The notes beneath the pieces are model-generated. The model had not been told where the DNA came from, searched no databases, and saw nothing but the letters and a program-made list of their open reading frames with translations. A program made the translations under genes and the position numbers. A DNA stretch of 64,000 nucleotides from Musa acuminata AAA Group (taxonomy: Eukaryota > Streptophyta > Magnoliopsida > Zingiberales > Musaceae), in contig NC_088339.1 of assembly GCF_036884655.1 (NCBI RefSeq), positions 32,407,001 to 32,471,000 on the forward strand, given 5' to 3'. Every line of letters begins with the position of its first letter. Position 1 is the stretch's first letter. Of the stretch, positions 1-12,861 are shown in pieces.

Positions 1-3000
1 TATCTGAATGGAGATGCGAAACTTTGGTGGCGAACTCGTTGGGAGGAGATCCAACAAGGTCGGTGTCGAGTCGACACATGGGAAGACTTGAAGCGGGAGT
101 TGAGAACTCAGTTCCTACCGGAGAACACAGAGTTCGTCGCAAGAAGGAAGTTGAGACAACTCCGCCAAAGTACCACCATCCGAGACTATGTAAAGCAGTT
201 TTCTGCACTGATGCTGGACATACAGGACATGTCCGAGAAGGACAAGTTGTTCAGCTTCCTTGATGGTTTGAAACCATGGGCTCAGCAGGAGCTGAATCGA
301 AGGAATGTTACCGACGTGGTCGGGGCAATTGCAGCTGCAGAAAGGCTCACCGACTTCGTTTCCTCTGAAGACCCAGCGAGAAGGAAACAATCTTCAAGCA
401 ATCGCCCTCCAAAACATTCTCGAGGGAAGGAGCTCGGGGGCGAACAGAAGAAGAAGAGCTCCCACAAAGGGCCGAACCCAAAAGGCAAGGCCTCAAAACC
501 TGGAGGATGCTTCTTGTGCGGAGGACCGCACATGGTAAGGGAGTGCCCACAGAAGCAGGCACTCAACGCTTTGACAGCTTCCATCCACCCTCCCCGATTG
601 GACAAGGGCAAAGCTGTTGCTCTTAGTTCGAGCAGTTCAGAATCCAGCAGCGACGATGAGGAGTCGCAAGGACCCCGAATGGGAGCAATGCGTCTGTTGA
701 ACGCTATGCGGGGTCAAGTGGGGGAGAACATAAAGACGAAGGCACAAAAAGCAGGAAGCAGTGATCTGATGTATGTGGACATCAAGCTGAATGGCCAAAC
801 GACCCGTGCCATGGTGGACACGGGCGCTACCCACAACTTCATAGCCGATCGTGAAGCACAACGACTTGGGTTGACATTGGAGAAAAGCCCAAGCCGAATG
901 AAGGCGGTGAACTCGGAGGCCAGGCGAATCTCCGGGTTGGCGAAGGGAGTTCCCATCAAAATCGGGACTTGGAGCGGGAACACCAACATGATGGCCGTGC
1001 CATTAGACGACTTCCAAGTGATTCTTGGAATGGAGTTTATGCACGCGGCGAAGTTGGTGCCGATGCCGTTCTTGAATTCCCTATGTATGATGGGAGGCGA
1101 TGACCCCTGCGTGGTTCCCGTCTCTCGGAGAGGAACCAAGGAGCCCCAACACATTTCGGCCTTACAATTGAAGAAAGGGGTGCGAAAGGGCGAACTGACA
1201 TTCGTGGCTGCTATGAAGCTAGAGCCACTCAATGAAGAGGCCATTCAAGAACCTGCTATGGTGGCGAACGTCCTAAAAGAGTTCAAAGACGTTATGCCAC
1301 CCGAGTTGCCGAAGACTCTCCCTCCACGCAGAGGCGTGGATCATAGTATCGAGCTGGAGCCAGGAGTGAAGCCTCCAGCAAGACCACCCTACCGCATGCC
1401 TCCACCAGAGTTGGCCGAACTCAGGAAGCAGTTAGGTGAACTGCTAAGCGGTGGTCTCATCCGCAGCTCAAAAGCACCTTTCGGAGCTCCAGTTCTCTTT
1501 CAGAAGAAACAAGATGGGAGCCTCCGATTATGCGTCGACTACCGAGCCCTCAACAAAGTAACAGTGAAGAACAAGTATCCCATCCCGCTCATTGCGGACT
1601 TGTTCGATCAATTGGGCAAGGCGAAGTATTTCTCAAAACTCGACCTCCGGTCGGGGTATTGGCAGGTGCGCATTGCTGAAGGCGACGAAGCAAAGACTAC
1701 TTGTGTGACCAGATATGGAGCGTTTGAGTTCTTGGTGATGCCTTTCGGCTTAACCAACTCTCCGGCCACTTTCTGTACTCTCATGAACCAGCTATTCAAG
1801 GAGTATTTGGATAAGTTCGTGGTCATCTACTTGGACGATATCGTCGTCTACAGCCAAACGCTCGAGGAGCACGTTAAGCACCTTCGGACGATTTTCAAGG
1901 TTCTCAGGGAGAACACGTTGTTCGTAAAAAGGGAGAAATGCTACTTTGCTCAGACTGAGATCCTATTCTTGGGGCATCGAATCGGTGATGGCTCCATTCG
2001 GATGGATAAGTCGAAGGTGCAAGCAGTTGCGGAATGGCGAACTCCAAAGAAGGTGCCAGAGTTGAGATCCTTCCTTGGTTTCGTCAACTACTATCGACGC
2101 TTCATCGCGGGATATTCGAAGCGGGCAACCCCACTGACGGAGTTGCTGAAGAAGGAGCAGCCTTGGAAGTGGTCGGACAGATGCGAGATAGCATTCCAAG
2201 ATCTGAAGGCTGCTGTTCTGGAAGAACCAGTGCTCAAATTGCCAAACTATGGAGAGCCCTTTGAAGTCCATACAGATGCTTCGGACTTTGCTATTGGTGG
2301 AGTACTCATGCAAGAAGGTCATCCGGTGGCCTACGAGAGCCGCAAACTCAACGAGACCGAGAGGCGGTATCCAGTGCATGAGAAGGAGATGACAGCGGTG
2401 ATCCACTGCCTACGAGTTTGGCGACACTACCTCCTCGGGTCGCGATTTGTGCTGAGGACAGACAACATCGCCCTGAGTTATTTCCAAACTCAGAAGAAGC
2501 TCTCCCCAAAGCAAACACGGTGGCAGGACTTCCTGGCTGAATTTGATATGGCAATGGAATACAAGCCCGGGAAGGCGAATGTCGTGGCCGATGCGCTGAG
2601 TCGGAAGGTGGAGTGTGTGAATGCTGCACAACTGGAGGGCAGAGGCCAAACAAGTCAGTTACACTCCAACTTCCTTTCTCGAATCAGAGATGGACTGTAT
2701 AGTGATCCCCAGGCAGTTATCCTGATGCAGCTCATCAAAGAAGGCAAGGCACGACGATTTTGGGTCCAGGAGGGACTTGTTTACACAAAAGGGAATAGAG
2801 TTTATGTTCCCCGAGTGGACAATTTAAGGCGTGAACTCTTAAAAGAGTGTTACGATTCCCTTTGGGCTGGACATCCCGGCATTCACAGAACATTGGCTCT
2901 CGTGGAGAGGGCCTTCTACTGGCCAAAGATGGGGATTGATGTGGAGGAGTATGTTCGAACATGCCTTACTTGCCAACAAGACAAGGTGGAGCAACGGAAG

Positions 3001-4137
3001 CCGGTGGGACTTTTGGAGCCGTTGCTTGTACCAGAGAGGCCATGGGAGAGCATTTCCTTAGACTTCATATCGAGCTTGCCGCCTGTAGGGGGACTTGGAT
3101 CGATACTTGTGGTGGTCGATCGGTTTTCAAAGTATGCAACTTTCATTGCTGCTCCCCTACACTGTTCAGCTGAAGAGGCGGCCAGACTGATGATGAAGGG
3201 TGTAGTGAAGTATTGGGGAGTCCCACACAATATTGTTAGCGATCGAGACGCTCGGTTCCTGGGACGATTCTGGACCGAGCTATTCAAATTGTTGGGGTCA
3301 AAGTTATACTTCTCTACAAGCCTCCACCCCTAGACGGATGGTCAGACTGAAAGAATAAATTCGCTCTTAGAGCAGTATCTCCGGCACTACGTGAGTGCCA
3401 ATCAACGAGATTGGGTGAAGCTGTTGGACATCGCCCAATTCTCCTACAACTTGCAGCGGAGCTCTGCATCCAACAAGAGCCCCTTCGAAATTATCACAGG
3501 ACAACAACCGTCGACTCCGCACACTATGGCAATTGGTTATACTGGGAGTAGTCCATCAGCCTACCATTTCGCAAAGGAATGGCATCGAAATGCCGATATT
3601 GCGCGGGCTTACTTGGAGAATGCGGCAAAACGGATGAAGAAGTGGGCAGACTTGGGAAGGCGACCACAAGAGTTCAAAGTTGGCGATTTGGTGTTGGTAA
3701 AGCTCCATCCAGCATCACTCCAATTCTTCAGGAAAAGAGTCCACAAAGGATTGGTGCGTAAGTATGAAGGGCCCTTCCCAATTATCAGCAGAGTAGGCAA
3801 TGTTTCTTACAAGTTGCAGCTGCCGGCGTAGTTCAAAATTCACAACGTTCTTCACGCCAGCAACCTGAAGGCCTACCATTCGGATCCGCAAGATGCTTCT
3901 CGAAGTATTCCAACTCGGCTACCTCCCATCACAGCCTCCTACGAGAAGCGAGTGGAAACCATTCTAGCGGATCGCAAGATAAAGCTACCCAACGGAGCGG
4001 AGCAGACAGAGTACTTGGTGAAGTGGTGAAAGCTTCCCCGAACTGAAGCCAGTTGGGAGCCTGAAGACGCCCTGCGACATGAAGAAGAAGTCATCAACAA
4101 CTACCAACAAGCGTCGACGAGGGCGTCGACAGTTTAA
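1..4137 (+). mobile_element. Ty3/gypsy chromovirus gag-pol (5' cut, degenerate)
   Basis: This is the coding part of a Ty3/gypsy retrotransposon of the chromovirus type. One frame is open from the window edge. It holds a gag core, a zinc knuckle ([13 protein letters not shown], one residue shorter than the usual spacing, near 500-545), an aspartic protease (VDTGATHNF, near 820), reverse transcriptase (YLDDIVVYS, near 1829), RNase H ([11 protein letters not shown], near 2270) and integrase (HHCC finger near 2870-2985, then a catalytic D at LDFISSLP and another at VSDRDARF). A C-terminal chromodomain-like segment (EYLVKW) lies near 4008. The frame is broken by TAG at 3331, TAG at 3829 and TGA at 4027, but no frameshift was seen between them, and it ends at TAA 4135. 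The element is therefore fairly young but probably inactive. The 5' LTR and primer-binding site lie outside the window. Confidence 0.95.
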
Positions 4138-4148
4138 GTGGGGGAGAA
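4136..4148 (+). other. Polypurine tract of the gypsy element
   Basis: A G-rich purine run (AAGTGGGGGAGAA) lies between the polyprotein stop and the TG that opens the LTR. This is the expected site of plus-strand priming in reverse transcription. Confidence 0.8.
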
Positions 4149-4940
4149 TGTCACGAACGGTCGTCGCGCACCCGCAACAACTCCGTTCAACAAACCGTTT
4201 GTCGCTCACACCCGCATGTACAACTGCTTGACAGCATGTTTTCTTATGGTTTTGGGTCATTTTGCTTGTAAATATGTAAGTTCGAACAAGCTGCAGCGTT
4301 GTAAAGCGACCGTTCACCGAACCGAGCAAAACAGCCCCAAAACAGCCCAAAACGGCTCCGTTTTCGCGTGCCGCGGGAGGTGAGCGGAGTGCTGCCTCCG
4401 CTCACCAAAATGTCAGCCAGCTCAGACCCCAGGAACCCCCCGGGTGGCACATGGCTGGATGGGGCTTCGGTTATATACCGAGCGTAGACACTCTTTCGCA
4501 AGTTCGCACGTGACCTTTACGGGAACTTGGTGTTGCGTCCGGGACCAGGTGAGCGACTGTTTGTGGGCTTGCAGCTGTTCGTTCATCCTTGAAAGCCTTG
4601 TTTTTCCCCCTCTCCCTCTTTTCTCTTGTGCACACAAGGTGTTCGACGAATTGCTTGTAAAGCTTTCCCTTTCGCGAGACTTCGGGACTTGTCCGTTGCT
4701 CGTTCTTTCGATCTAACTCTCTTTCTCTTTTACAGGTCCTTCGGGACCTGCGAGAGGTTACAAAGTGGGCTAATCCTTGCGGAGCAAGATCGCAAGGGCG
4801 AAGCGTGACTTAGGCAACGCAAGCTAAGTTCGCGTCTTTGCCGCAAGAGTGACTCGCGACTTAGGCAACGCAAGCTAAGTTCGCGTCTTTGGCCGCAAGG
4901 GTGCCGCACGCCTTAGGCAATTCCAGCTAAGGTCGTGACA
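4149..4940 (+). repeat. 3' LTR of the gypsy element
   Basis: The LTR opens with TGTCACGA and closes with TCGTGACA, so its ends are inverted repeats with the canonical TG...CA. It is about 792 bp. A TATATA motif near 4472 could serve as promoter. The last 140 bp hold about 2.7 copies of a roughly 50-bp tandem repeat built on CTTAGGCAA. The 5' LTR is not in the window, so LTR divergence and age cannot be estimated. Any target-site duplication should begin with the bases just after 4940 (GTACG). Confidence 0.85.
4805..4940 (+). repeat. ~50-bp tandem repeat inside the LTR end
   Basis: Three successive units share CTTAGGCAA followed by CTAAG. The first two are nearly identical, including AAGTTCGCGTCTTTG, and the third is diverged and truncated by the LTR end. 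Confidence 0.75.
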
Positions 4941-5275
4941 GTACGTCGAGCCAGAACATTCACCAATGTCGTGCTGTGTCCACCACGTCAACCCACGTAC
5001 AGTCGGTGATCCCATGACAGTATAAAAACTCTGTCCCGTCCCCGAAAAGGGAGAGACTAACTTGTTCGTTGGAGGGGCCAAAATCGGGCTCGGCGTACGG
5101 GGCGATGCTATTTTGGGTTTATCGAGTCTGGTTATGTCGTACAGAGGTTTGAGGTACACATTCATTTCGTCTGTGTGGTGACGTGTAGCATTAGCCGTAA
5201 CGTGTTCTGGGGGCAAAACTTGCCCTATCACGTCAAGGCCAAGGATTACCATACAGAGGTTTTACCAACGAAAAA
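4941..5275. repeat. Probable second LTR fragment
   Basis: No coding capacity is seen. A TATA-like GTATAAAAAC at 5020 is followed by a C/G-rich leader, and the right part contains GGGGCAAAACTTGCCCT, a short inverted repeat. The layout resembles an LTR promoter and R region from another retroelement next to the gypsy LTR, but no matching second end was found. The assignment is inference. Confidence 0.35.
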
Positions 5276-5279
5276 TATA

Positions 5280-6690
5280 GCTCAACAAAAAAATAATTTT
5301 AATGGTGGTGACGAATGATAGTACTGTAGATGACTATTGTGGTAGTAGTCAACGAGAATGATTCGATGGTCGACCTTATCGATGTCGATCTGAACATCGA
5401 TGACAAAGAGAAAGATGATGCAGAGCGATGAGACATATGCATTGGTGTTGTGCTGCTTTGCTTTCTGTGCCTCCTTCAGTGTTACTCCGCATCTACATCG
5501 ACGCTGAAGTAGAAAGAGGATGGCGGTGAGCGCTGCACTACTGTACCTCCTCTTTCTCGTCTAGCACCATTTGCATCGGCACTAGAGGAGGAAGAGGAGA
5601 GAGTTGAGGCATCTGTGTCACTATCACACTACTCTACAGTATCTTTCTCCTTCACATAAATGCCTCGCCTCCCTTCACTTCCTCATCTAACATTGTATTG
5701 TTCTACCTCTTCTTCCTCCTCCCTCCTTATTATTGATGATGTAAATACCTCACCTATCTTCTCTTCCTCCTCCAACACCGAGATAGATATACGATGACGC
5801 TCGAGAAGGAAGAGGAGGCAAAGCAATGCAGCATTAATGCAAATGTCTCACCTCCTTCCTCTTCCTCTTTTAGTGCTAACGCAAATGTAAAGCAACACCG
5901 AAAGAGGAAGAGGAGATAGAGTGGTGCGGCGTTGACACAGATGCCTCACTTGCCTCTTCTTCCTCCTTTGGTATTACATTGCTCTTCCTCATTTGCCTCA
6001 TCCCTGCTTGTTATCAGCAACGAAAATGTCTCACCTGTCTCTTTTTTCTCTTTTGATGCCAACACAAATGTAGAGCATTATCAAAGGATGAAGAGGAGGT
6101 AGAGCGTTGCGGCACTAATGCAAATGCTTACCCCTATTCTTTTCCTCCTCCAGCACCGACACAAATATATAATACTATCGAAGGAGGAAAAGGAGGCAAA
6201 GCAACGTGGCATCAACACATATGCCTCACCTCTCTCCTCTTCCTCTTTCAACAATGATACAAATGTAGAGCAACATCAAAGGAGGCAAAGCAATGTGATG
6301 CTAAAACATATGCCTCACTTGCCTCCTCTTCCTCTGGCATCGATGCAGATGCCTCACTACTTTGTTTTCTCTTTCTCCTTCCGTTGATGTTCGGATTGAT
6401 ATCGACAAGATTAACCAATGCATTGTTCTTGTTAACCACTACTACAATAATCACCCATGATGCTATCGTCCACCGCTATCATTGAAATTACTTTTTTACT
6501 CATTATTTTTATATAATGCACGTGCTATTATGTACTATCACACATTGTATCTTTCGTCGATAAAACTAATAGTATTAAAGTAAATGAAGTTAAATATTTA
6601 ACTTTCATAATCATAAAAATTTAATATATATTTTTTAAAATTAAAAATTAAAATACTAAAGGGTCTAATTTAGAAAGATGTAATTAGCCT
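5280..6690. mobile_element. Foldback / long-TIR MITE-like element, copy 1
   Basis: The left arm (about 5296-5480) is the reverse complement of the right arm (about 6335-6480). Both carry the same landmarks in mirror order, such as TCGATGTCGAT / ATCGACA and GTAGTAGT / ACTACTAC. Between the arms lie degenerate 90-120-bp repeats in which purine runs (GAGGAAGAGG) alternate with pyrimidine runs (CTCCTCTTCCTC) around ATGCCTCAC, so the interior is also self-complementary. No transposase was seen. The AT-rich right end finishes near GATGTAATTAG, about 200 bp before the uL1m start codon. A related copy lies at 12862-14163. Confidence 0.7.
5800..6370. repeat. Degenerate minisatellite inside foldback copy 1
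   Basis: The ATGCCTCAC-type core recurs near 5827, 5940, 6028, 6122, 6221, 6309 and 6349, roughly every 90-115 bp. Each core is next to a pyrimidine run, and a matching purine run occurs in the same unit. Confidence 0.6.
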
Positions 6691-6891
6691 AAGAAAACAT
6701 AGAAAGATGTATTTCATTTTTATTCTGAAATAGTAATAAAACAAAGGAAATCTAAAATTAGGCTTCCGGCCGAACTTTATTGAAGCCCAAAAAGCCCAAT
6801 TAAGTGCCCGCTGCCCTAAATACCCCTTCGCCGCTTCACGTTCCTCGTTAAACCCCACCTCAACGGCGCCAGCCCCAACGCGTCGCCCCCA

Positions 6892-9800
6892 ATGGCCCGT
6901 CTCACTCTCCTCCTCTCCCACGCCCGCCGCCACCACCACCGACTCCGACCTCTCCAAGTCCCTCTATCCTCCCCCTCCGAAACATCTCCGGTCCCCAGTT
7001 TCTTCTTCTCGAGATCCCTCTCCTCCTCCTCCTCCTCCTCCTCCATCTCGCCGGTCTCCTACCCCGTGAAGCCCAAAGATCCCGACGAAGAGGAGAGCCC
7101 CGACGCTTCGAACGGCGCTCCTTCCCCTCCCTCGCCTCCGCCGAGGCTGCCGCGCGCGGAGTCCCAGGTCCCGGATGGGGGTTCTCGCCCTTGGACGAGA
7201 GCGGACGCCCGGTTCGTCAAGGACGGTCCGACGATATCCCCGGTCTCTTACCAGGCGCGCGTGGCGCCATTGCCGGAGTACAGGGCGCCGGAGCCGGAGG
7301 AGACGAAAGGTGATGACGGGCAGCTGCAGAGGGAAGCTAGAAGGATCCAGTCGGGTGCCCGTGCACGGAGCTTCTTTGATCTTCAGGAGGAGCCGAAGAT
7401 TCCGTTCCCGACGCTCATCGTTCCGGAGAGGAAGTCTCAGAAGGTGCCCATGGATTTGATGGAGGCCATTCGACAAGTCAAGGTCGGCATGTGGCTTTAA
7501 TCTCTGGTTATGTCTTATGATACGGATACAACAAGCAACCAACAATGCTATAATGTTGTACAATGAGGTCACATGAAAAACTAGCTAGTAGCTCTTTGGA
7601 TCTTAAAAAACTGGTTGATCATGGCAATTGAAACGTGTTTTATTTTGTAGACCTGTGGTTTGAGTCAGGTGCAGATTGAGTCTTGTTTAGGTTAGGATTG
7701 AGGTGTAATATACTCATATTTAGTTTTCTTAACATTTTTGCCCTTTTTCGAACTTAAAGAGTTAGTGATAGAGCTGATCAAACCAAATAGAATAATAAAA
7801 GTGCCAGATAAAGTCTTTTTTCAATCACTATTAGATAATTCATGGCACCTCAATATAAGAGATAACAAGAAATGAATTTTCTAACACTAATAGGAGTATT
7901 TGGGATATTATTTTAGACTATGTTGGTGTTAGTTGTGTAAAAATAACATAGAGTGACCGCAGAAAGTATAAGGGTTAGCTAGCATTTGTGCGAGTTTTTG
8001 GTACATTTAGTTAGTCTTTGTCATCTTTTGGCAATTTGCTTTTTCTTGCAAGATTCAGTTCTCACTGTTCTTTGTGATTTCTAGCCATTATTCAGGCTAA
8101 TGCAAAGCGTAAGTTCGTCGAAACAATGGAAGCTCATGTTAATTTGGGAGTTGATCCACGTAGAGGCGACCAGGTTTGTTATAATATTCTTTGATGCTGA
8201 TAATGCATGTCATATAATTTTCAAGCTTGTCTTGCATGCATAAAATTTGTTATCATTGTTGTGGCCCTTGGTTATTTAGATGGATTTGTTAAGATTTTTT
8301 TTAAAAAAAATGCAGACAGCTAAACAAAGCTGCTGTAAATATTTTCCACATAATGGAAACTATAAATACCTAAATGGCAGCACAAACACTAAGAAGCAAC
8401 ATAAGAACAAAGCAAGTCTAAGAGCCTCTGTCATTAATTTTGTCATTCAGTCTCGACTGTTGTTGAGGATAATAGGCATCGTGCGATTGTATCCTTTCTC
8501 AGTTGAGCCCATATGATTGGTGACAGTGAACTTGTTGCATCCAATGTTACACAACTATCTTGTATTTGAATCATGGCATGGTGGATGTGCAAGCACTTAA
8601 CGTGGTGCTCGTTGGGATGCAAGTGTCACCATAATAATTTGAGTCTACCATTTGAAACATTGGATGCTCAACATTTTGTTTAACTAGCTTATGAACTACC
8701 TTTCTTCTTCACAGGTGGCTTTTTTCTTGTTTTTTTCTTACTACACCGATTTGGCAATTGCTCTTAGAAAACATTTTCTTGTTGCAGATGGTACGGGGTG
8801 CCCTGACACTGCCACACGGCACAGGAAAGGTGCCCTGTATTGTATTAGATGCCATTTAGTTTTGTTTATTATGTTAATAATACTTATACCACTTCATGTT
8901 CAGACTGTTAGGGTAGCTGTATTTGCCGACAAGGCTGCAGCAGATGAAGCCAGAGCTGCTGGAGCTGATATTGTTGGTGGTGAGGAGCTTATTGAAGAAA
9001 TAAAAAATGGTAATAGGATTTTATCCCTTGTTGGAAAACACTCAATTGTTCTGAGAATTCTCGAAGACTTTTATTTTGTTGATAAGCTTTTCTTTAGTGC
9101 AATACTGTAACATGCCGATGGATGAATTTGTTAGCATTTTGTCCAATGTTTTCAGAATTGGTTTGCTATTTTCAGACAGTTCTTTCGAATATCAAATTGG
9201 TTGACAAATATTTCTAGTTTCTGTTCATGTCCAGTAAGGACAAATGTTTTTTGATACATGTAGGCGGTAGCCACACTTGTTGAAAAATTATGCTCATCTT
9301 TCTTTGTTACTTTTTGAAACTTGGTCCATTGCATCATGAGGAATACATTTAGATGCTTGTGAGGAAGGTTCCTATTTCTTCTAGGTTCTTCTTTCTCCTC
9401 ATTTCCCCCTTGCCTCCTCCATTTTCTTGTGTTTGTATTTTGTAATTCAGTATAGTGGATGCTGGGTTGGTGCATGATTTACTTTATTTCATATACAAAT
9501 TCTGGGCCATGCTTTATAATGCTATTTCCTTGATACATAGGGGATGCTGCAGGTTTTTACTGGGTGACAATTCCTTGTAACTGCTTTCTGTATGTATTAC
9601 ATTAGATTTTTTTCATCATTGAAGTAAACTCTGCAGGAGGTGGCAAACTGAAATTTGACAAGTGTATAGCAACTCCTACATTCATGCCTCGTCTCTCAAA
9701 GGTTTTGTAGCATGAAACATTGCTTGTACATATTTAATTCTAAATATATGTTTGTTACATGTCTTACATGAAATGTTATCAGATTGCTAGGATCCTTGGT

Positions 9801-11903
9801 CCTCGTGGCCTAATGCCAAATCCCAAAGTGAGTTTCTTCAATTTCTTTACTAGGTATTATGAAAGATGTGTTTGTTATGCTTCTCTAACCATTTCGTCTC
9901 TTGTATAGCTAGGATCTGTGACAAGTGATGTTTCAGGAGCTGTGAAAGAGGCAAAGTCAGGCCGTGTTGATTTTAAGATTGACAAAACTGCTATCGTCCA
10001 TGTAGGCCTTGGAAAGGTCTGATTTCTTATGCACCTTTCGTCAATCTAAGCAAGATCAATTATCATGCCAGCCATTTTATATTTTCAAATTTGGGCTAGG
10101 CTATGGCAGAGTTGTTCAATTGAACCATTTTTGTAATGCTTAATGATTCACACTTCGATAATCATATCTCTTTAGGAAGTTGTTGGACAGATACAAGTTT
10201 CTTACATGACTTGATGCATATTTAATGCAAGTCATGGAAACTTCCTCATTTCTTAGCTGATTGTTGACATAGTGCATTGGTTAATGGGCATTTGCACTTT
10301 GATGCTGCTGATTGTGCCAGCCATCACAATGGCACAGGCAGTTGGGCACTTGTAGATGCTGGGCTGTTGATAAACAAAATTGAGGCGTGTGACAGATGAG
10401 GCTGAAATAGGACAATAGTGCAGGGTTCTATGAGAAATTATGTTGATAATAGCAACATGTGTGGCACTAATGCTTCCTGGGATTTTAGTGTAAAAGAAAT
10501 TTAATCAATTTAGGCATAAAAATTGAGAGATATTAAGATAAATGGTGATGTGCTAGTTGTATAAACACAAAATATTCAAATAATGAACCTTTAATCTAAT
10601 CATGTGGATCTAAGTCATGCGGTCTTGAACCTGACATGACAAACAAGAGGTTTTATAGGTGGGATGATGGTTGTACTTGTTATTGTTATGTTATGTATCT
10701 AGAAACAACAACAGAATGAGCACATGTTCTTCAGTGATACGAGTTTCCTTAAATATTGGAATAATTATTTTATCCTAGTTAACCAAGCCTGTGCTTAATA
10801 TTGTTATGATCAAGTACTATGGTTCTTGATGAAACTAATTTGTTCCTGCTGCAATTTCTAGGTCAACTTTAAAGAGGAGTTTCTTCTTGAGAATATTGGA
10901 GCTTTTGTCAATGCTCTCTTGATTGCAAAGCCTGTGGGACTAAAAAAAAGTGAGTGTCTTTGCGATTGATTTTCCAGTTTCTAATGAATGTTTATTAAGC
11001 ATAACACAATTGGGTTATGTGCATTAAGAAATTGTTGATGATGCTATAGGGGCTTCGCTCTATGGAATTAACAAAATTTGGAAATATTGGCAGTTGCTCT
11101 ATAGTTGGGCTATTTTATGTATTTAAGAATGAAATCTTAATTTCCTCTGTTAGTCTTATCATTTTTCTCCTAGATATCTTATTTGCAATTTTTTATTCAC
11201 ACATTGCTTTTCTTGGTATTGCAGCTTCCAAATATGTTGGATATGTTAAGAACTTCACTTTATGTAGCACGGTGAGTAAAATTTGAGCCACCTGTTTGAT
11301 AGAAAACTACTGGAAAGTAAACTCCCAATCGTGGAATGTTACGAGTCACTTTCTGCTCTATCTATATCGCTGCAAAAACATGTATTTTAAACCTTTTGAG
11401 GTTCCCAAAGCAAGTGCTTAATAAATTTAATACTTGAAATTCTGGAGACCTCCTGCATGATTTGTTTCGATCTATTTATGTTCGTAGAAGCCTCTAAGGG
11501 TCAAGTGATTTAGGATTTGTGATCAGTAGTACACTTTGTTGTATCGTACTTGCTCAAGTGAACACACAAAATAATAATTCCTTCTGTATCATATTGCTAC
11601 TGCAATGGTTGATGTTGTGGATGTTCAACATACTGATTTTGCTAGGCTCATCTATTCTTTGTTGTTTGAGTGAGATGGTGGCCCTTTTTTCTTTGTAATC
11701 ATGGATTTACATTTTGATTGCTTCTTAAATATAAGCAACAAGTATTAAGGTTCTCTTATTACTCGATCTGATTTGTCATCTTCTGAAATTACATTTGCCT
11801 TCTTCTATGCTTTATTTTCTTTCAGATGGGGCCTGGATATCCTGTGTCAATTCAGTCACTCTCTGCAGCTGCTGATCACTACAACAAGTTGCAAGTCAAA
11901 TAG
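6892..11903 (+). CDS. Organellar (probably mitochondrial) ribosomal protein uL1
   Basis: This is a large-subunit ribosomal protein of the uL1 family, which forms the L1 stalk at the tRNA exit site. Ten exons splice cleanly: 6892-7482, 8096-8173, 8788-8829, 8904-9009, 9637-9701, 9783-9827, 9909-10016, 10862-10949, 11225-11271 and 11826-11903, giving 415 residues. The N-terminus is rich in Arg, His and Ser ([16 protein letters not shown]), as expected for an organelle-targeting peptide, followed by a Pro/Ser-rich linker to about residue 190. The L1 domain shows [45 protein letters not shown] and the C-terminal [11 protein letters not shown] mitochondrial rather than plastid location is inferred from the long extension. 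Foldback elements sit on both sides, but the gene looks intact. Confidence 0.93.
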
Positions 11904-12861
11904 TGTGGGTAATTTAGATTAGTTGCATTCTGAGTTGCTGGCAGTTGGAATTGGATGTGATCTTTGTTGCATTCGCATGCAAGCCTGTTTAGACTGAACG
12001 GATACAGTGTACACAAACATTGTTGTTTAGTTGGCCATCGCGTCGTGGAAATGGTCTTACAGCGCTAAAGCTACTGCTGCCTCCAGAGATCCAAGAACAG
12101 TTGTTTTCCTTTTTTTTTTCTTTTTATTTGATTATGATCCAGGAACTGTTTTGATTAAGATTATATTGAAGAAATTGCCATGCTTCTGCTACATTACCAT
12201 CCAAAGTGCTTGTATTCCATGTAATAATCATCGAACATCATCATCATGCTACGATTGATCTGTCAGTTCTATATTAACTGACATAGGCTTTTTAACTCTG
12301 CAGCTCAAAAATTAACAGATAAAAGCATGTTTTTTTATGAGTCTGTTATTTTATGAGATGGAAGCAATTGGTTTGTTCATGTGATAAAAGATTATATCTG
12401 TTTTGTTTTTTAAGATTTTTCTTTCTGACTCATCGAATTCAATTGTAGTCCTTCCCTTTTTCTATATTAGCATAATTTCATTGATTCTTATTGAATTGTA
12501 GAATGCCTCCATTTGTAGGTGTAGCCGATCGAGAATTGACGACGTCCAACCTATCAAAATGAGCCATGGAGTGTTTTGGAGTCACGCGAGCTATGTCATT
12601 CCAAGATGATCGCTCCTTCGAGATCGGTGCATCCTCAAGATAGTGCATTTGGTGATGTTATTCCAAGATGGCCGCTCCTTGAACGTCATTGCATCAATTT
12701 AGTTGCATCTGATCATTGCATTATCTTTCCTTCAAGATCATTGCAAATAACTAGGGAGAAAGAAAAACCTGATCTGGATAAGCACCTACATAGCCAATTC
12801 AAGATACCTTCAAAGTTGGACGGTTGGACACTTCTTGTTTTCATAGTGTACACCCTATTCT
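11904..12861. other. uL1m 3' flank
   Basis: This is the 3' UTR and downstream spacer of uL1m. Two loosely repeated segments sharing ATTCCAAGATG and CGCTCCTT lie near 12598 and 12660. No coding sequence is recognised. Confidence 0.6.

Noticed and set aside
714..1244. 176-codon minus-strand frame
   Set aside because: It lies antisense to the gag-protease part of the retroelement and has no domain of its own.
4941..5275. Complete solo LTR
   Set aside because: A TATA-like box is present, but no paired TG...CA ends or flanking target duplication could be found, so only an LTR fragment is proposed.
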